Part shown: piece by piece, positions 31,656 through 39,329 of the stretch
How the letters are laid out: the number at the start of each line of letters is the position of its first letter
Position numbering within the stretch: position 1 is the first letter of the stretch
Source of the DNA: Elusimicrobiota bacterium
GTDB taxonomy: Bacteria; Elusimicrobiota; Elusimicrobia; UBA1565; UBA9628
DNA length: 64,000 nt
Direction of reading: 5' to 3'
NCBI GenBank assembly: GCA_016234805.1
Contig: JACRNU010000055.1
Location: 38,961 to 102,960, forward strand
Notes under the pieces: model-generated
Told to the model about the DNA's origin: nothing
The model's input: only the letters and a program-made list of their open reading frames with translations
The model's database searches: none
Translations under genes and position numbers: made by a program

Positions 31656-31684
31656 TTGCTTTTCGACGGGAAATCGTGTTCAAT
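31656..31684 (+). promoter_or_regulatory. Promoter of the SWIB gene
   Basis: TTGCTT (31656-31661), 17 bases, TTCAAT (31679-31684). AGGAGA lies about 9 bases ahead of the ATG at 31736. Moderate match to sigma-70. Confidence 0.45.
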
Positions 31685-31735
31685 AAGGTTACCGTCGGGC
31701 ACGCTGAGGCCCGGCGCATAGGAGAACCGACCAAC

Positions 31736-31993
31736 ATGGCGAAGAAGGCGAACACGGCGTTTATGAAGCCCCTCACCCCCAGCGAGAAGCTCGCGCAGGT
31801 CGTCGGCTGCAAGCCCCTGCCGCGCACCGAAGTCGTCAAGAAGCTCTGGGCCTATATCAAGAAGAACGGCCTGCAGGACAAGAAGAACAGGCGGAACATC
31901 AACGCGGACGCGGCGCTGAAGACGGTCTTCGGCGGAAAGTCCGTGGTCAACATGTTCGAGATGACCAAGCTGGTCAGCAAGCACCTCAGCTGA
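31736..31993 (+). CDS. SWIB/MDM2-domain protein
   Basis: 85 residues that form one SWIB domain: FMKPLTPSEKLAQVVGCKPL, then EVVKKLWAYIKKNGLQDKKN and a RRNINADAALKTVFGGKSV block, ending MFEMTKLVSKHL. Basic N-terminus (MAKKANTAF). SWIB domains are common in eukaryotic chromatin remodelling proteins and are found as small stand-alone proteins in some bacteria, notably Chlamydiae, where a DNA- or topoisomerase-related role is proposed. Single gene with its own promoter and a shared terminator. Confidence 0.9.
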   Translation: MAKKANTAFMKPLTPSEKLAQVVGCKPLPRTEVVKKLWAYIKKNGLQDKKNRRNINADAALKTVFGGKSVVNMFEMTKLVSKHLS

Positions 31994-32011
31994 CCGCTCT
32001 CCCCGGGGGGT

Positions 32012-32029
32012 CCGCGGCGCCCGCCGCGG
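32012..32029. terminator. Bidirectional hairpin between SWIB and receiver genes
   Basis: CCGCGGCG/CGCCGCGG stem (32012-32019 and 32022-32029) lying between two convergent genes, inside a longer GC-rich palindromic area. It probably ends both transcripts. Confidence 0.55.
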
Positions 32030-32058
32030 GCTCCCAGGGTCCTTACCCGGCCGGAGGA

Positions 32059-32436
32059 TCAGGCTCCCAGAAGGGAGCGGATCTTGCCGCGCAGGTCTTC
32101 GGGCTGGAAAGGCTTGACGATGTAGTCGTTCGCCCCGATCTCCTTGGCGGTCTTGATGTCGGTGGCGTACGACTTGCCGGACACGAAGAGGATCTTCGTG
32201 GCCTTGATGGCCTCTTCCGCCCGGATGCGCTGGCAGAGCTCGAACCCGTGCATCTTCGGCATGCTGACGTCGACGATGGCCAGGTCCGGCAGGGTCTTGC
32301 GGATGGCGTCGAGGCCCGAGTCTCCGTCAAAGGTCTGGGTCAGGTCGTACTGCTTGGCCAGAAGGGCGTCATAGAGGCTGCGGATGAGCGGGTCATCCTC
32401 GACCACCACGATCCGCTTCCTCGCCTCAGGCCCCAT
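32059..32436 (-). CDS. Single-domain response regulator
   Basis: 125 residues, receiver only: IVVVEDDPLIRSLYD (acidic pair), phospho-acceptor Asp56 in LAIVDVSMPKMHG, Ser of LFVSGKSY, Lys of YIVKPFQPEDL. The frame continues upstream, but the ATG at 32436 has a near-consensus promoter directly before it, so the longer versions are rejected. No kinase adjacent. Confidence 0.9.
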   Translation of the reverse strand: MGPEARKRIVVVEDDPLIRSLYDALLAKQYDLTQTFDGDSGLDAIRKTLPDLAIVDVSMPKMHGFELCQRIRAEEAIKATKILFVSGKSYATDIKTAKEIGANDYIVKPFQPEDLRGKIRSLLGA

Positions 32437-32442
32437 GCGAGT

Positions 32443-32471
32443 AGGATACCTGATACCGTCGTGGCCGTCAA
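32443..32471 (-). promoter_or_regulatory. Promoter TTGACG-17-TATCCT, leaderless
   Basis: Reading leftward: TTGACG (32471-32466), 17 bases, TATCCT (32448-32443), then exactly 6 bases to the ATG at 32436. Best-formed leaderless promoter in the window. Confidence 0.75.
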
Positions 32472-32507
32472 GGACGGAAGTCATTTTCCGGATACCTCCA
32501 AGTCTGG

Positions 32508-32513
32508 TACAAT
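32508..32513 (+). promoter_or_regulatory. -10 box (TACAAT) of the rubrerythrin gene
   Basis: TACAAT lies 40 bases ahead of the rubrerythrin ATG at 32554, which has its own CAGGAGAG ribosome-binding site. Divergent from the receiver promoter 37 bases away. Confidence 0.5.
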
Positions 32514-32553
32514 GCTCCTCCAGGGCAAGAACGCGGATCACCAGGAGAGACCG

Positions 32554-33054
32554 ATGCCAGACACGATGGAGAACCTCAAGAACGCCTTCGCGGGAGAGAG
32601 CCAGGCCAACAGGAAATACCTCGCCTTCGCCAAGAAAGCCGAGGGAGACGGATTCCCCAAGGTCGCGCGCCTCTTCCGCGCCGCTGCCGAAGCCGAGACC
32701 ATCCACGCCCTCGCCCACCTGCAGGCCATGGGCGGGGTCGGGTGCACGGCGGACAACCTTAAGACAGCGGTCAGCGGCGAGACCTACGAGTTCAAGGAGA
32801 TGTACCCCCCCATGCTCGCCCAGGCAGAGAAGGACGGGCACAAGGCCAAGGTCATGTTCGACTTCGCGCTCAAGGCCGAGGAGGTCCACGCCGGCCTCTA
32901 TGGAAAGGCCCTCGAATCCGTGCTCGCGGGCCGCGACCTCGAGTCCGCGGAGGTCTACCTCTGCCCATTCTGCGGGCACATCGATCTCCGCAAGCCCTCG
33001 GCCGCCTGTCCCATCTGCGGGGCCAAGCCCGAGAAGTACGTGAAGGTCGACTGA
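32554..33054 (+). CDS. Rubrerythrin
   Basis: 166 residues. A four-helix ferritin-like domain has the di-iron ligands: Glu in GESQANRKYLAFAKKAE, ExxH in EAETIHALAHL, and EEVHAGLY. The C-terminus is a rubredoxin-like FeS4 site with two Cys pairs, YLCPFCGHIDL and ACPICGAKP. Rubrerythrins reduce hydrogen peroxide in anaerobes and microaerophiles. This suggests an organism with at least partly anaerobic life. The next gene, mnmA, starts 6 bases later. Confidence 0.93.
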   Translation: MPDTMENLKNAFAGESQANRKYLAFAKKAEGDGFPKVARLFRAAAEAETIHALAHLQAMGGVGCTADNLKTAVSGETYEFKEMYPPMLAQAEKDGHKAKVMFDFALKAEEVHAGLYGKALESVLAGRDLESAEVYLCPFCGHIDLRKPSAACPICGAKPEKYVKVD

Positions 33055-33059
33055 GCGGC

Positions 33060-34211
33060 ATGCCCGCGCAGCGCCCGGACCGCCCCCTGGTCGCGGTGGG
33101 CTTGAGCGGCGGCGTGGATTCAGCCGTCGCGGCCCTCGTGCTCAAGAAGACCGGCCACGAGGTCGTGGGCCTGACCATGAAGACCTGGGACGGCGGCGTG
33201 GCCATCCCGGACGAGGGGCGGTCCGGGTGCTACGGCCCGGGGGAGGCCAGGGACGTCGAGTCCGCCGCGGCCGTGGCGCGGAAGCTGGGCATCCCGCATC
33301 ACACCGTGGAGGTGGCGCGTGAGTACCGGGGAGCGGTCCTCGACTACTTCCGGTCCGAATACCTGGCCGGACGCACGCCCAACCCCTGCGTGAGGTGCAA
33401 CCAGAGGATCAAGTTCGGGGCCCTCATCCGCCAGGCCCGGATCGACGGCATCCGCTTCGACCTCTTCGCTACCGGACACTACGCCCGCCTCACCCGGGGC
33501 GAGGGATGCTCTCCTCTCGTCGGAGGGGGGCGGGTGGTTCTGCGCCGCGCCATGGACCGTCGCAAGGACCAGTCCTACTTCCTTTCCGGGCTTTCCCAGG
33601 CCCAACTCAGCCGCATGCTCCTGCCCCTCGGCGAGCTCTCCAAGAACCAGGTCCGGTCCCTGGCGCGCGAGGCCGGATGGGATGACCTGGCCTCCAGGCC
33701 CGAGAGCCAGAACTTCATCGAGAGCAAGAGCTACGAGGCCCTTTTCCGGCCAGGAGACAACCGCCCAGGCCCCATCCACGACCTGGCAGGCAAGGTCGTG
33801 GGCGAGCACAAGGGCATCACGCGCTACACGGTCGGCCAGCGCAGGCGCGTGGGACTCGGAGGCCGCTCCGGCCCGCTCTACATCGTGGGGGTGGATGCCG
33901 CGGCCAATGCCGTGACCGTGGGCCCGAAGGAAGCCCTGCTCGCGGAGTCCTTCACGGCCCGCGAGGTCCGCTGGGCTGCCGCGTCTCCCCCGGAAGGTTC
34001 CCCTCGCCTGCTCGTGCAGGTCCGCAGCGGGCACCCCGGAGCCGAAGGGGTCGTGACCCCGGTCCGAGGGGGCCGGGAGGCCGCGGTGGCCTTCGACGAG
34101 CCCCAGCCTGCCTTGACCCCGGGCCAGACCGCCGTCTTCTACGAGGGCGACGCGGTCTTCGGAAGCGGCGTCATCGGAAGCGGTGTCGCTCGAAGTGGTG
34201 TCAGACGATAA
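33060..34211 (+). CDS. mnmA: tRNA 2-thiouridylase MnmA with altered second Cys site and C-terminal tail
   Basis: 383 residues. PP-loop VGLSGGVDSAVAAL (SGGVDS at 16-21), NPCVRCN with Cys110 and Cys113, FATGHYARL and RRKDQSYFLSGL. The place of the second catalytic Cys (usually S-Q-D-x-C-F) reads RPESQNFIESKSY with no Cys, so the two-Cys persulfide mechanism of the E. coli enzyme cannot apply; an iron-sulfur-dependent mechanism is possible. MnmA thiolates U34 of tRNA-Lys, -Glu and -Gln. The last 16 residues (GSGVIGSGVARSGVRR) are encoded by short repeats that merge into a hairpin at the stop codon. Confidence 0.88.
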   Translation: MPAQRPDRPLVAVGLSGGVDSAVAALVLKKTGHEVVGLTMKTWDGGVAIPDEGRSGCYGPGEARDVESAAAVARKLGIPHHTVEVAREYRGAVLDYFRSEYLAGRTPNPCVRCNQRIKFGALIRQARIDGIRFDLFATGHYARLTRGEGCSPLVGGGRVVLRRAMDRRKDQSYFLSGLSQAQLSRMLLPLGELSKNQVRSLAREAGWDDLASRPESQNFIESKSYEALFRPGDNRPGPIHDLAGKVVGEHKGITRYTVGQRRRVGLGGRSGPLYIVGVDAAANAVTVGPKEALLAESFTAREVRWAAASPPEGSPRLLVQVRSGHPGAEGVVTPVRGGREAAVAFDEPQPALTPGQTAVFYEGDAVFGSGVIGSGVARSGVRR

Positions 34212-34245
34212 GAAACGAAGACTTCACACCTTATCGTCTGACACC
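34197..34245. repeat. 16-bp inverted repeat across the mnmA stop codon
   Basis: GGTGTCAGACGATAAG (34197-34212) and CTTATCGTCTGACACC (34230-34245) pair perfectly around a 17-base loop. The left arm encodes the last residues and stop of mnmA; the right arm reaches to 10 bases before the -10 box of the next gene. The tips match the GGTGYCAG family seen at 21985 and 25411. Confidence 0.85.
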
Positions 34246-34254
34246 AGTGTATGG

Positions 34255-34260
34255 TAGAAT
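34255..34260 (+). promoter_or_regulatory. -10 box (TAGAAT), leaderless
   Basis: TAGAAT is followed by 6 bases and the GTG at 34267. No ribosome-binding site lies between. Confidence 0.5.
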
Positions 34261-34266
34261 GCAGAC

Positions 34267-35628
34267 GTGACCAGCGCGCCTGAATATCGCTATCCTCAGA
34301 GCCCGGTCTTCTACCGCAACCTGACCAAGAGGTTCCCCAAGATCGTGTGCGGGGAGGGCTGCTGGCTCTTCGACGACCGGGGCAAGCGCTACCTCGACGC
34401 CTCCGGCGGCGCGTTCACGGTCAACATCGGCCACGGCGTGCGCGAGGTCGCGGAGGCCATCGGGGTCCAGGCCGGCCGGGTGGCCTACATCAACGGCACC
34501 GCCTTCACGAGCGACGCGGCCGAGGACCTCGCGGGAGAGCTCGTGAAGCTCAACCCCGAGGGCTTGCGCTACTCCTACTTCCTGGGCTCCGGCTCGGAAG
34601 CCGTGGAGGCGGCGCTCAAGCTCGCCCGCCAGTACTGCGTGGAGACGGGCAAGCCCGGCAAGCACAAGATCATCGCCCAGAGCCCAGGCTATCACGGGAA
34701 CACCCTGCTGGCCCTCTCGACCTCGGCGCGCGGCCACTACAAGAAGCTCTTCGAGGCTTGGCTCGTGAAGGTGCCGATGATCCCGGCGCCCTACGCCTAC
34801 CGCTGCCCCTGCGAAGGCAAAGCCTCCTGCCCGGCGTGCTCCGGCTCCATCCTTGAGAAGGTCATCCTCGAAGAAGGCGCGGACACCGTGGCGGCCTTCA
34901 TCGCGGAGCCGGTCGGAGGCTCTTCCACCGGCGCCTCGGTGCCCAGGCCGGACTACTACCGCAGGGTGAGGGAGATCTGCGACAAGCACGACGTGGTCTT
35001 CATCGCGGACGAGGTCCTCACGGGCGCGGGCCGCACCGGCGAGTGGTCCGCCATGAAGCACTACGGCGTCTCGCCCGACATCCTCGTGCTCGGCAAGGGC
35101 TTGAGCGGCGGCTACGTCCCCCTCTCCTGCGTTTCGACCTCGGAGAAGTTCATCGAGCCCCTGGCCAAGGGCTCGGGCTCCCTCAAGCATGCCCAGACCT
35201 TCTCCCACGCGCCCACGGCCTGCGCCGCGGGCCTGGCCGCGGTCCGCTACATCAAGAAGAACAACCTCATCGCCCGGGCCGCCAAGATGGGCAAGGTCCT
35301 GGCCCGGCACCTGGAGGTCCTCAAATCCCTGCACACCGTGGGCGACGTGCGGGGCATCGGGATGCTCCACGGCATCGAGTTCGTGGCTGACAAGAAGAAG
35401 AAGACCCCCCATCCCCGCTCGCTCAAATTCGCCGAGACCTTCGTGGATTTCGCGCAGGACAACGGCCTCATCCTCTGGCCCAACACGGGCCAGGCGGACG
35501 GGGTCAACGGCGACCTCGTCATGGTCGCCCCGCCGTTCACCATCACCGAGGAGGAGATCCGCCAGCTGGTCTCTCTCTTCGAGAACGCGCTGGAAAAGAC
35601 GCTCGACCACCTCGGCGAGAAAGCATGA
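34267..35628 (+). CDS. Class III PLP aminotransferase (first of pair)
   Basis: 453 residues from a GTG. Class III layout: GCWLFDDRGKRYLDASGGAF, LGSGSEAVEAALKLARQY, SPGYHGNT, AFIAEPVGGSSTGA, DEVLTGAGRTG and the PLP-lysine block DILVLGKGLSGGY. A short Cys-rich insert (YRCPCEGKASCPACSG, near 178-193) is typical of the subgroup that includes beta-alanine:pyruvate and related omega-amino acid transaminases. Predicted to move an amino group from an omega-amino acid to pyruvate or 2-oxoglutarate. It overlaps the second aminotransferase by 4 bases; both lead into a CoA transferase. Confidence 0.85.
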   Translation: MTSAPEYRYPQSPVFYRNLTKRFPKIVCGEGCWLFDDRGKRYLDASGGAFTVNIGHGVREVAEAIGVQAGRVAYINGTAFTSDAAEDLAGELVKLNPEGLRYSYFLGSGSEAVEAALKLARQYCVETGKPGKHKIIAQSPGYHGNTLLALSTSARGHYKKLFEAWLVKVPMIPAPYAYRCPCEGKASCPACSGSILEKVILEEGADTVAAFIAEPVGGSSTGASVPRPDYYRRVREICDKHDVVFIADEVLTGAGRTGEWSAMKHYGVSPDILVLGKGLSGGYVPLSCVSTSEKFIEPLAKGSGSLKHAQTFSHAPTACAAGLAAVRYIKKNNLIARAAKMGKVLARHLEVLKSLHTVGDVRGIGMLHGIEFVADKKKKTPHPRSLKFAETFVDFAQDNGLILWPNTGQADGVNGDLVMVAPPFTITEEEIRQLVSLFENALEKTLDHLGEKA

Positions 35629-36926
35629 CCAAACCAGACTACCCCCGCATCCTCGTCACCCCGCCGGGCCCCAAGGCCGAGAAGATCATCGCCTTAGACC
35701 GCGCCTGGAGCTCCCCGTCCTACATCAAGGCCTACCCGCTCGCCATGGCAGGCGGGAAAGGGGCCATGGTCGAGGACGTGGACGGCAACCGCTACATCGA
35801 CTTCATGGCAGGCATCGCGGTCTCCTCCACCGGCTACAACCACCCCAAGGTGGTCGCGGCCGTCCAAGAAGCGGCGGGCCGGTTCCTGCACATCTGCGGC
35901 ACGGACTTCTACTACGAGACCATGTCGCGTCTCTGCGAGCGGCTCGGCAAGCTCGCGCCGGGCAAGGGCAAGAGCCGGGTCTTCCTCACCAACTCCGGGG
36001 CCGAGGCAGTCGAGGGCGCGGTCAAGCTCGCGCGCCACCACACCAAGAAGGCGCACCTCATCTCCTTCCAGGGCGCCTTCCACGGACGGACCTACGCGGC
36101 CATCTCGCTCACCGCGAGCAAGGTCAAGTACCGGGCCGGGTTCGGGCCGCTGCTGCCCGAGGTCACCCACATGCCCTATTCCAACCCCTATCGCGGAGGC
36201 GACCCCATCGCAGCCGCCAAGGAAGTCTTCGAGCGGACCCTCTCCCCCAAGGACGTGGCCGCGGTGTTCATGGAGCCGGTGCTCGGGGAAGGCGGCTACG
36301 TCGTCCCGGACCCGGAGTTCGTCCGGTACTGGAGGAGCTTCTGCGACGAGCACGGAGCGCTCCTGGTCTTCGACGAGATCCAGTCCGGCGCGGGCCGCAC
36401 CGGCAAGTGGTGGGCGTGCGAGCACCACGGCGTCGAGCCCGACATCCTGCTCACGGCCAAGGGCCTGGGGTCAGGCATGCCCATCGGCGCCATCGTGGCC
36501 AAGGAGAGCGTCATGACCTGGGGCCGCGGCACCCATGGCTCGACCTTCGGCGGCAATCCCGTGGCCTGCGCCGCGGCCTTGGCCACTCTCGACGTGATCG
36601 AAGCGGAGGGGCTCGCCAATGCCAGGAAGATGGGCGACCGGCTCATGAAGGGCCTTCTCAAACTCCAGGCCAAGCACCCCTGCATCGGCGACATCCGCGG
36701 CCTGGGCCTCATGGTCGGAGTGGAGTTCGTCAAGGACCGCGGGACCAAGGAGCCGGACTCGAAGCTCGTGGAGGAGCTCGAGCAGCGCGCCTTCCGCAAG
36801 GGGCTCCTCCTGCTCTCCTGCGGCAAATCCGTGATCAGGATCGCGCCGCCGCTCGTGCTCACGGAGTACGACGTGGACGCGGGCCTCGGCATCCTCGACG
36901 AGTGCCTGGCCGAGCTCAAGCACTGA
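35625..36926 (+). CDS. Class III PLP aminotransferase (second of pair)
   Basis: 433 residues, similar to 4-aminobutyrate and acetylornithine aminotransferases: DVDGNRYIDFMAGIAVSSTG, FLTNSGAEAVEGAVKLARHH, FHGRTYAAISLT, FDEIQSGAGRTGKWWA and the PLP-lysine block LLTAKGLGSGMPIG. The end VIRIAPPLVLTEYDVDAGL is standard. Sequence differs clearly from the preceding aminotransferase, so the pair is not a recent duplication and the two probably act on different amino acids or form a mixed enzyme. ATG overlaps the upstream stop. Confidence 0.88.
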   Translation: MTKPDYPRILVTPPGPKAEKIIALDRAWSSPSYIKAYPLAMAGGKGAMVEDVDGNRYIDFMAGIAVSSTGYNHPKVVAAVQEAAGRFLHICGTDFYYETMSRLCERLGKLAPGKGKSRVFLTNSGAEAVEGAVKLARHHTKKAHLISFQGAFHGRTYAAISLTASKVKYRAGFGPLLPEVTHMPYSNPYRGGDPIAAAKEVFERTLSPKDVAAVFMEPVLGEGGYVVPDPEFVRYWRSFCDEHGALLVFDEIQSGAGRTGKWWACEHHGVEPDILLTAKGLGSGMPIGAIVAKESVMTWGRGTHGSTFGGNPVACAAALATLDVIEAEGLANARKMGDRLMKGLLKLQAKHPCIGDIRGLGLMVGVEFVKDRGTKEPDSKLVEELEQRAFRKGLLLLSCGKSVIRIAPPLVLTEYDVDAGLGILDECLAELKH

Positions 36927-36942
36927 CGACCCCGAGGCTCCC

Positions 36943-37848
36943 ATGAAAGACAAGCTGCTCAGCATGAAGGAGGCCGTCGCGGGGTTCGTGCGCGACGGAG
37001 ACACCGTGGTCATCGAGGGCTTCACGCACCTCATCTGCTTCGCAGCTGGCCACGAGATCATCCGGCAGGGCCGCAAGGACCTCACCCTGGCCCGCCTGAC
37101 CCCGGACCTCATCTACGACCAGATGATCGCGGCCGGTTGCGCCAGGAAGCTGGTCTTCTCCTGGGCGGGCAACCCCGGCATCGGCTCCCTGCACGCCTTC
37201 CGCCGCGCGGTCGAGTCCCAGCCGCCGACCCTGGCCATCGAGGAATACTCTCACTTCGGCATGGTGGGCAGGATGTGCGCCGGAGCCGCGAACCTTCCTT
37301 TCTGGCCCATGCGCAACTACACCGGGGCCGACATCCCGGGCTCCAACCCTCTCATCAAGACCGTGACCTGCCCCTACACGGGCGAGAAGCTCGCGGCCGT
37401 GCCGGCCCTGCGGCCCGACGTCACCATCGTCCATGCCCAGCGCGCGGACAAGACGGGCAACGCCCAGATATGGGGGCTCATGGGCGTGCAGAAGGAGGCG
37501 GCCTTCGCCTCAAAGCGCGTCATCGTGGTGGTCGAGGAGCTCGTGGACGAAGCCGTCATCCGCTCAGACCCCAACCGCACCTTGATCCCGGCCTTCCAGG
37601 TCGACGCCGTGGTTCACGAGCCCTGGGGAGCGCACCCTTCCTACTCCCAGGGCTACTACGACAGGGACAATGATTTCTACGTCAAGTGGGACAAGATCGC
37701 CAGGGAAGATGCCTCCCTCAAGCAGTACCTGGATGAATTCGTCCGGGGCGTGAAAGACCGGAGCGAGTACATGAAGAAGCACCCTGGCCTGGCCGAGCGC
37801 CTCAAAGCCAAGCCCTCCGTGTGCGCGGGGGTCGACTATGGCTACTGA
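36943..37848 (+). CDS. CoA transferase subunit A (glutaconate/3-oxoacid type)
   Basis: 301 residues. Family I CoA-transferase alpha-subunit features: VRDGDTVVIEGFTHLICFAAG near the start, then LTLARLTPDLIYDQMIAAG, KLVFSWAGNPG, the NPLIKTVTCPYTGEKL stretch, and DVTIVHAQRADKTGNAQIWG. The length and GctA-like end (GVKDRSEYM) favour the glutaconate CoA-transferase branch. It works with the next gene, which overlaps by 11 bases. It would activate an organic acid, plausibly the deaminated product of the aminotransferases upstream. Confidence 0.82.
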   Translation: MKDKLLSMKEAVAGFVRDGDTVVIEGFTHLICFAAGHEIIRQGRKDLTLARLTPDLIYDQMIAAGCARKLVFSWAGNPGIGSLHAFRRAVESQPPTLAIEEYSHFGMVGRMCAGAANLPFWPMRNYTGADIPGSNPLIKTVTCPYTGEKLAAVPALRPDVTIVHAQRADKTGNAQIWGLMGVQKEAAFASKRVIVVVEELVDEAVIRSDPNRTLIPAFQVDAVVHEPWGAHPSYSQGYYDRDNDFYVKWDKIAREDASLKQYLDEFVRGVKDRSEYMKKHPGLAERLKAKPSVCAGVDYGY

Positions 37849-38629
37849 GAGCGTGCCGAAGACCGCGACCGACCACACCCTCTCCGAGCTCATGACCGTG
37901 CAGGCCGCCAGGGAGCTCAAGGACGGGGACGTGGTCTTCGTGGGCATCGGCCTGCCCAACCTGGCCTGCAACCTGGCCCGGGCCACGCACGCGCCCAATC
38001 TCGTGCTCATCTACGAATCAGGCGCCGTGGGCGCGGTCCCGGACCGGGTCCCCCCCTCCATCGGCGACCCGGCCCTGGTCACGGGCTCGCTCATGGTCTG
38101 CGGCATGTCCGATGTCTTCCAGCTCGTGCTCCAGAACGGCAAGATCCAGGTCGGGTTCCTCGGCGGAGCCCAGCTCGACCGGTGGGGCAACATCAATACG
38201 ACCGTTGTCGGGCCCTACAGCCAGCCCAAGGTGCGCCTGCCCGGTTCCGGCGGAGCCTGCGAGATCGCGATCCACGCCCAGAGGGTCCTCATCGTCATGA
38301 AGGCCTCCAAGCGAACTTTCATGGAAAAGGTGGACTACATCACCAGCCCCGGCACCCGGCCCGGCGGCCAGCCGCGCGGAGGCGTGTCCCTGCCGGGCCG
38401 CGGCCCGGTCAAGGTCATCACGGACCTGGGCATCCTCGAGCCCGATCCCCAGACCGGGGAGTTCATCCTCACCTCCATCTACCCCGGCGTGACCATCGAG
38501 AAGGTCAAGGAGAACATCGGCTGGCCGCTCAAGGTCCGCGAGCCCCTGGGCACGGTGGCCGTTCCCTCGGCCGCGGAGATCACGCTCCTGCGCGAGAAGC
38601 TCGACCCGCAGAGGCTCCACATCAAGTAA
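37838..38629 (+). CDS. CoA transferase subunit B
   Basis: 263 residues. The catalytic Glu60 lies in LVLIYESGAVGA, the active-site motif of beta subunits. Other features: GDVVFVGIGLPNLACNLAR, QVGFLGGAQLDRWGNINTT, LPGSGGACEIA and VKVITDLGILEPD. It forms the second half of the enzyme with the preceding gene. Together with the two aminotransferases it suggests an amino-acid degradation route such as beta-alanine, GABA or lysine-type fermentation. Confidence 0.88.
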   Translation: MATESVPKTATDHTLSELMTVQAARELKDGDVVFVGIGLPNLACNLARATHAPNLVLIYESGAVGAVPDRVPPSIGDPALVTGSLMVCGMSDVFQLVLQNGKIQVGFLGGAQLDRWGNINTTVVGPYSQPKVRLPGSGGACEIAIHAQRVLIVMKASKRTFMEKVDYITSPGTRPGGQPRGGVSLPGRGPVKVITDLGILEPDPQTGEFILTSIYPGVTIEKVKENIGWPLKVREPLGTVAVPSAAEITLLREKLDPQRLHIK

Positions 38630-38662
38630 GCCGCCCGGCTAGGCCCTGAACGGAGGCGTCCA

Positions 38663-39202
38663 GTGTCCCTTGTCATCGCGTTCGCGTCGCTGGCCGGCTC
38701 GATCGTCTTCTTCGTCATCGCATGGGGGGCGCGGGTCGTGGATCCCGCGGACCCGATCCTCAAACAGCCCTGGCAGTCCTTCACAGGCCGCTACAAGCTC
38801 ATCGCTTATTCCCCGAAGGGAGCCGCATATTCGATCTCCTGTCTGCTGCTGGCGCTCTCTTTCTGGACCGCCTTCTTCCGGACCCAGCACAAGCAGGCCG
38901 CGGACTCTCTCGCATCGCGTGTGTCTCTGTTTCCCGGAGCCACGTTCGAATCAGGGGCGAGTCTTCCTCCTAGATTCGAACGCATGTGGATATTCCAGAC
39001 CTCGGGAACCGCCCGGGAGGTCGTCTCCTTCTATTCCAGGAACGCGTCGAAGACCGGTTGGACGGTCGAATCGGGGGGGCCGACAGCGCTCATCCTTTCG
39101 AGGTCGCGGGAAAGACTGACCATCCTCGTGGTGGAGGATCGCGGAAGCGCGAAACCGCGCAACAACATCATCTACCAGTTGACGCGGAAAGAGATCCCTT
39201 GA
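38663..39202 (+). CDS. Small membrane protein, unknown
   Basis: 179 residues from a GTG with GGAGG 7 bases upstream. Two transmembrane segments, about residues 3-22 and 53-70. The C-terminal 100 residues form an alpha/beta domain outside the membrane (FPGATFESG..., VVSFYSRNASKTGWTVESG, LTILVVED), reminiscent of small domains that follow a membrane anchor in envelope proteins. No family recognised. It sits alone between the CoA transferase genes and the interrupted sensor kinase. Confidence 0.6.
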   Translation: MSLVIAFASLAGSIVFFVIAWGARVVDPADPILKQPWQSFTGRYKLIAYSPKGAAYSISCLLLALSFWTAFFRTQHKQAADSLASRVSLFPGATFESGASLPPRFERMWIFQTSGTAREVVSFYSRNASKTGWTVESGGPTALILSRSRERLTILVVEDRGSAKPRNNIIYQLTRKEIP

Positions 39203-39233
39203 TAGGCTTCCTGGCCGCCGGGTCCGGCGTTCC

Positions 39234-39293
39234 CAGGAATTAAGCAGGAATTAAGCGGCTGATAAGGAAGGCTCCAGACAGCCCGGCTAGAAT
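39234..39293 (+). promoter_or_regulatory. Tandem CAGGAATTAAG repeats and -10 box before the sensor kinase
   Basis: CAGGAATTAAG occurs twice in direct tandem (39234-39255), 32 bases ahead of a TAGAAT -10 box (39288-39293). Direct repeats one helical turn apart (11 bases) are typical of response-regulator binding sites. GGAAAGG precedes the ATG at 39330. Confidence 0.5.
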
Positions 39294-39329
39294 AGAAAAA
39301 GGTTGTCATCACCGCGGAAAGGCATATTC

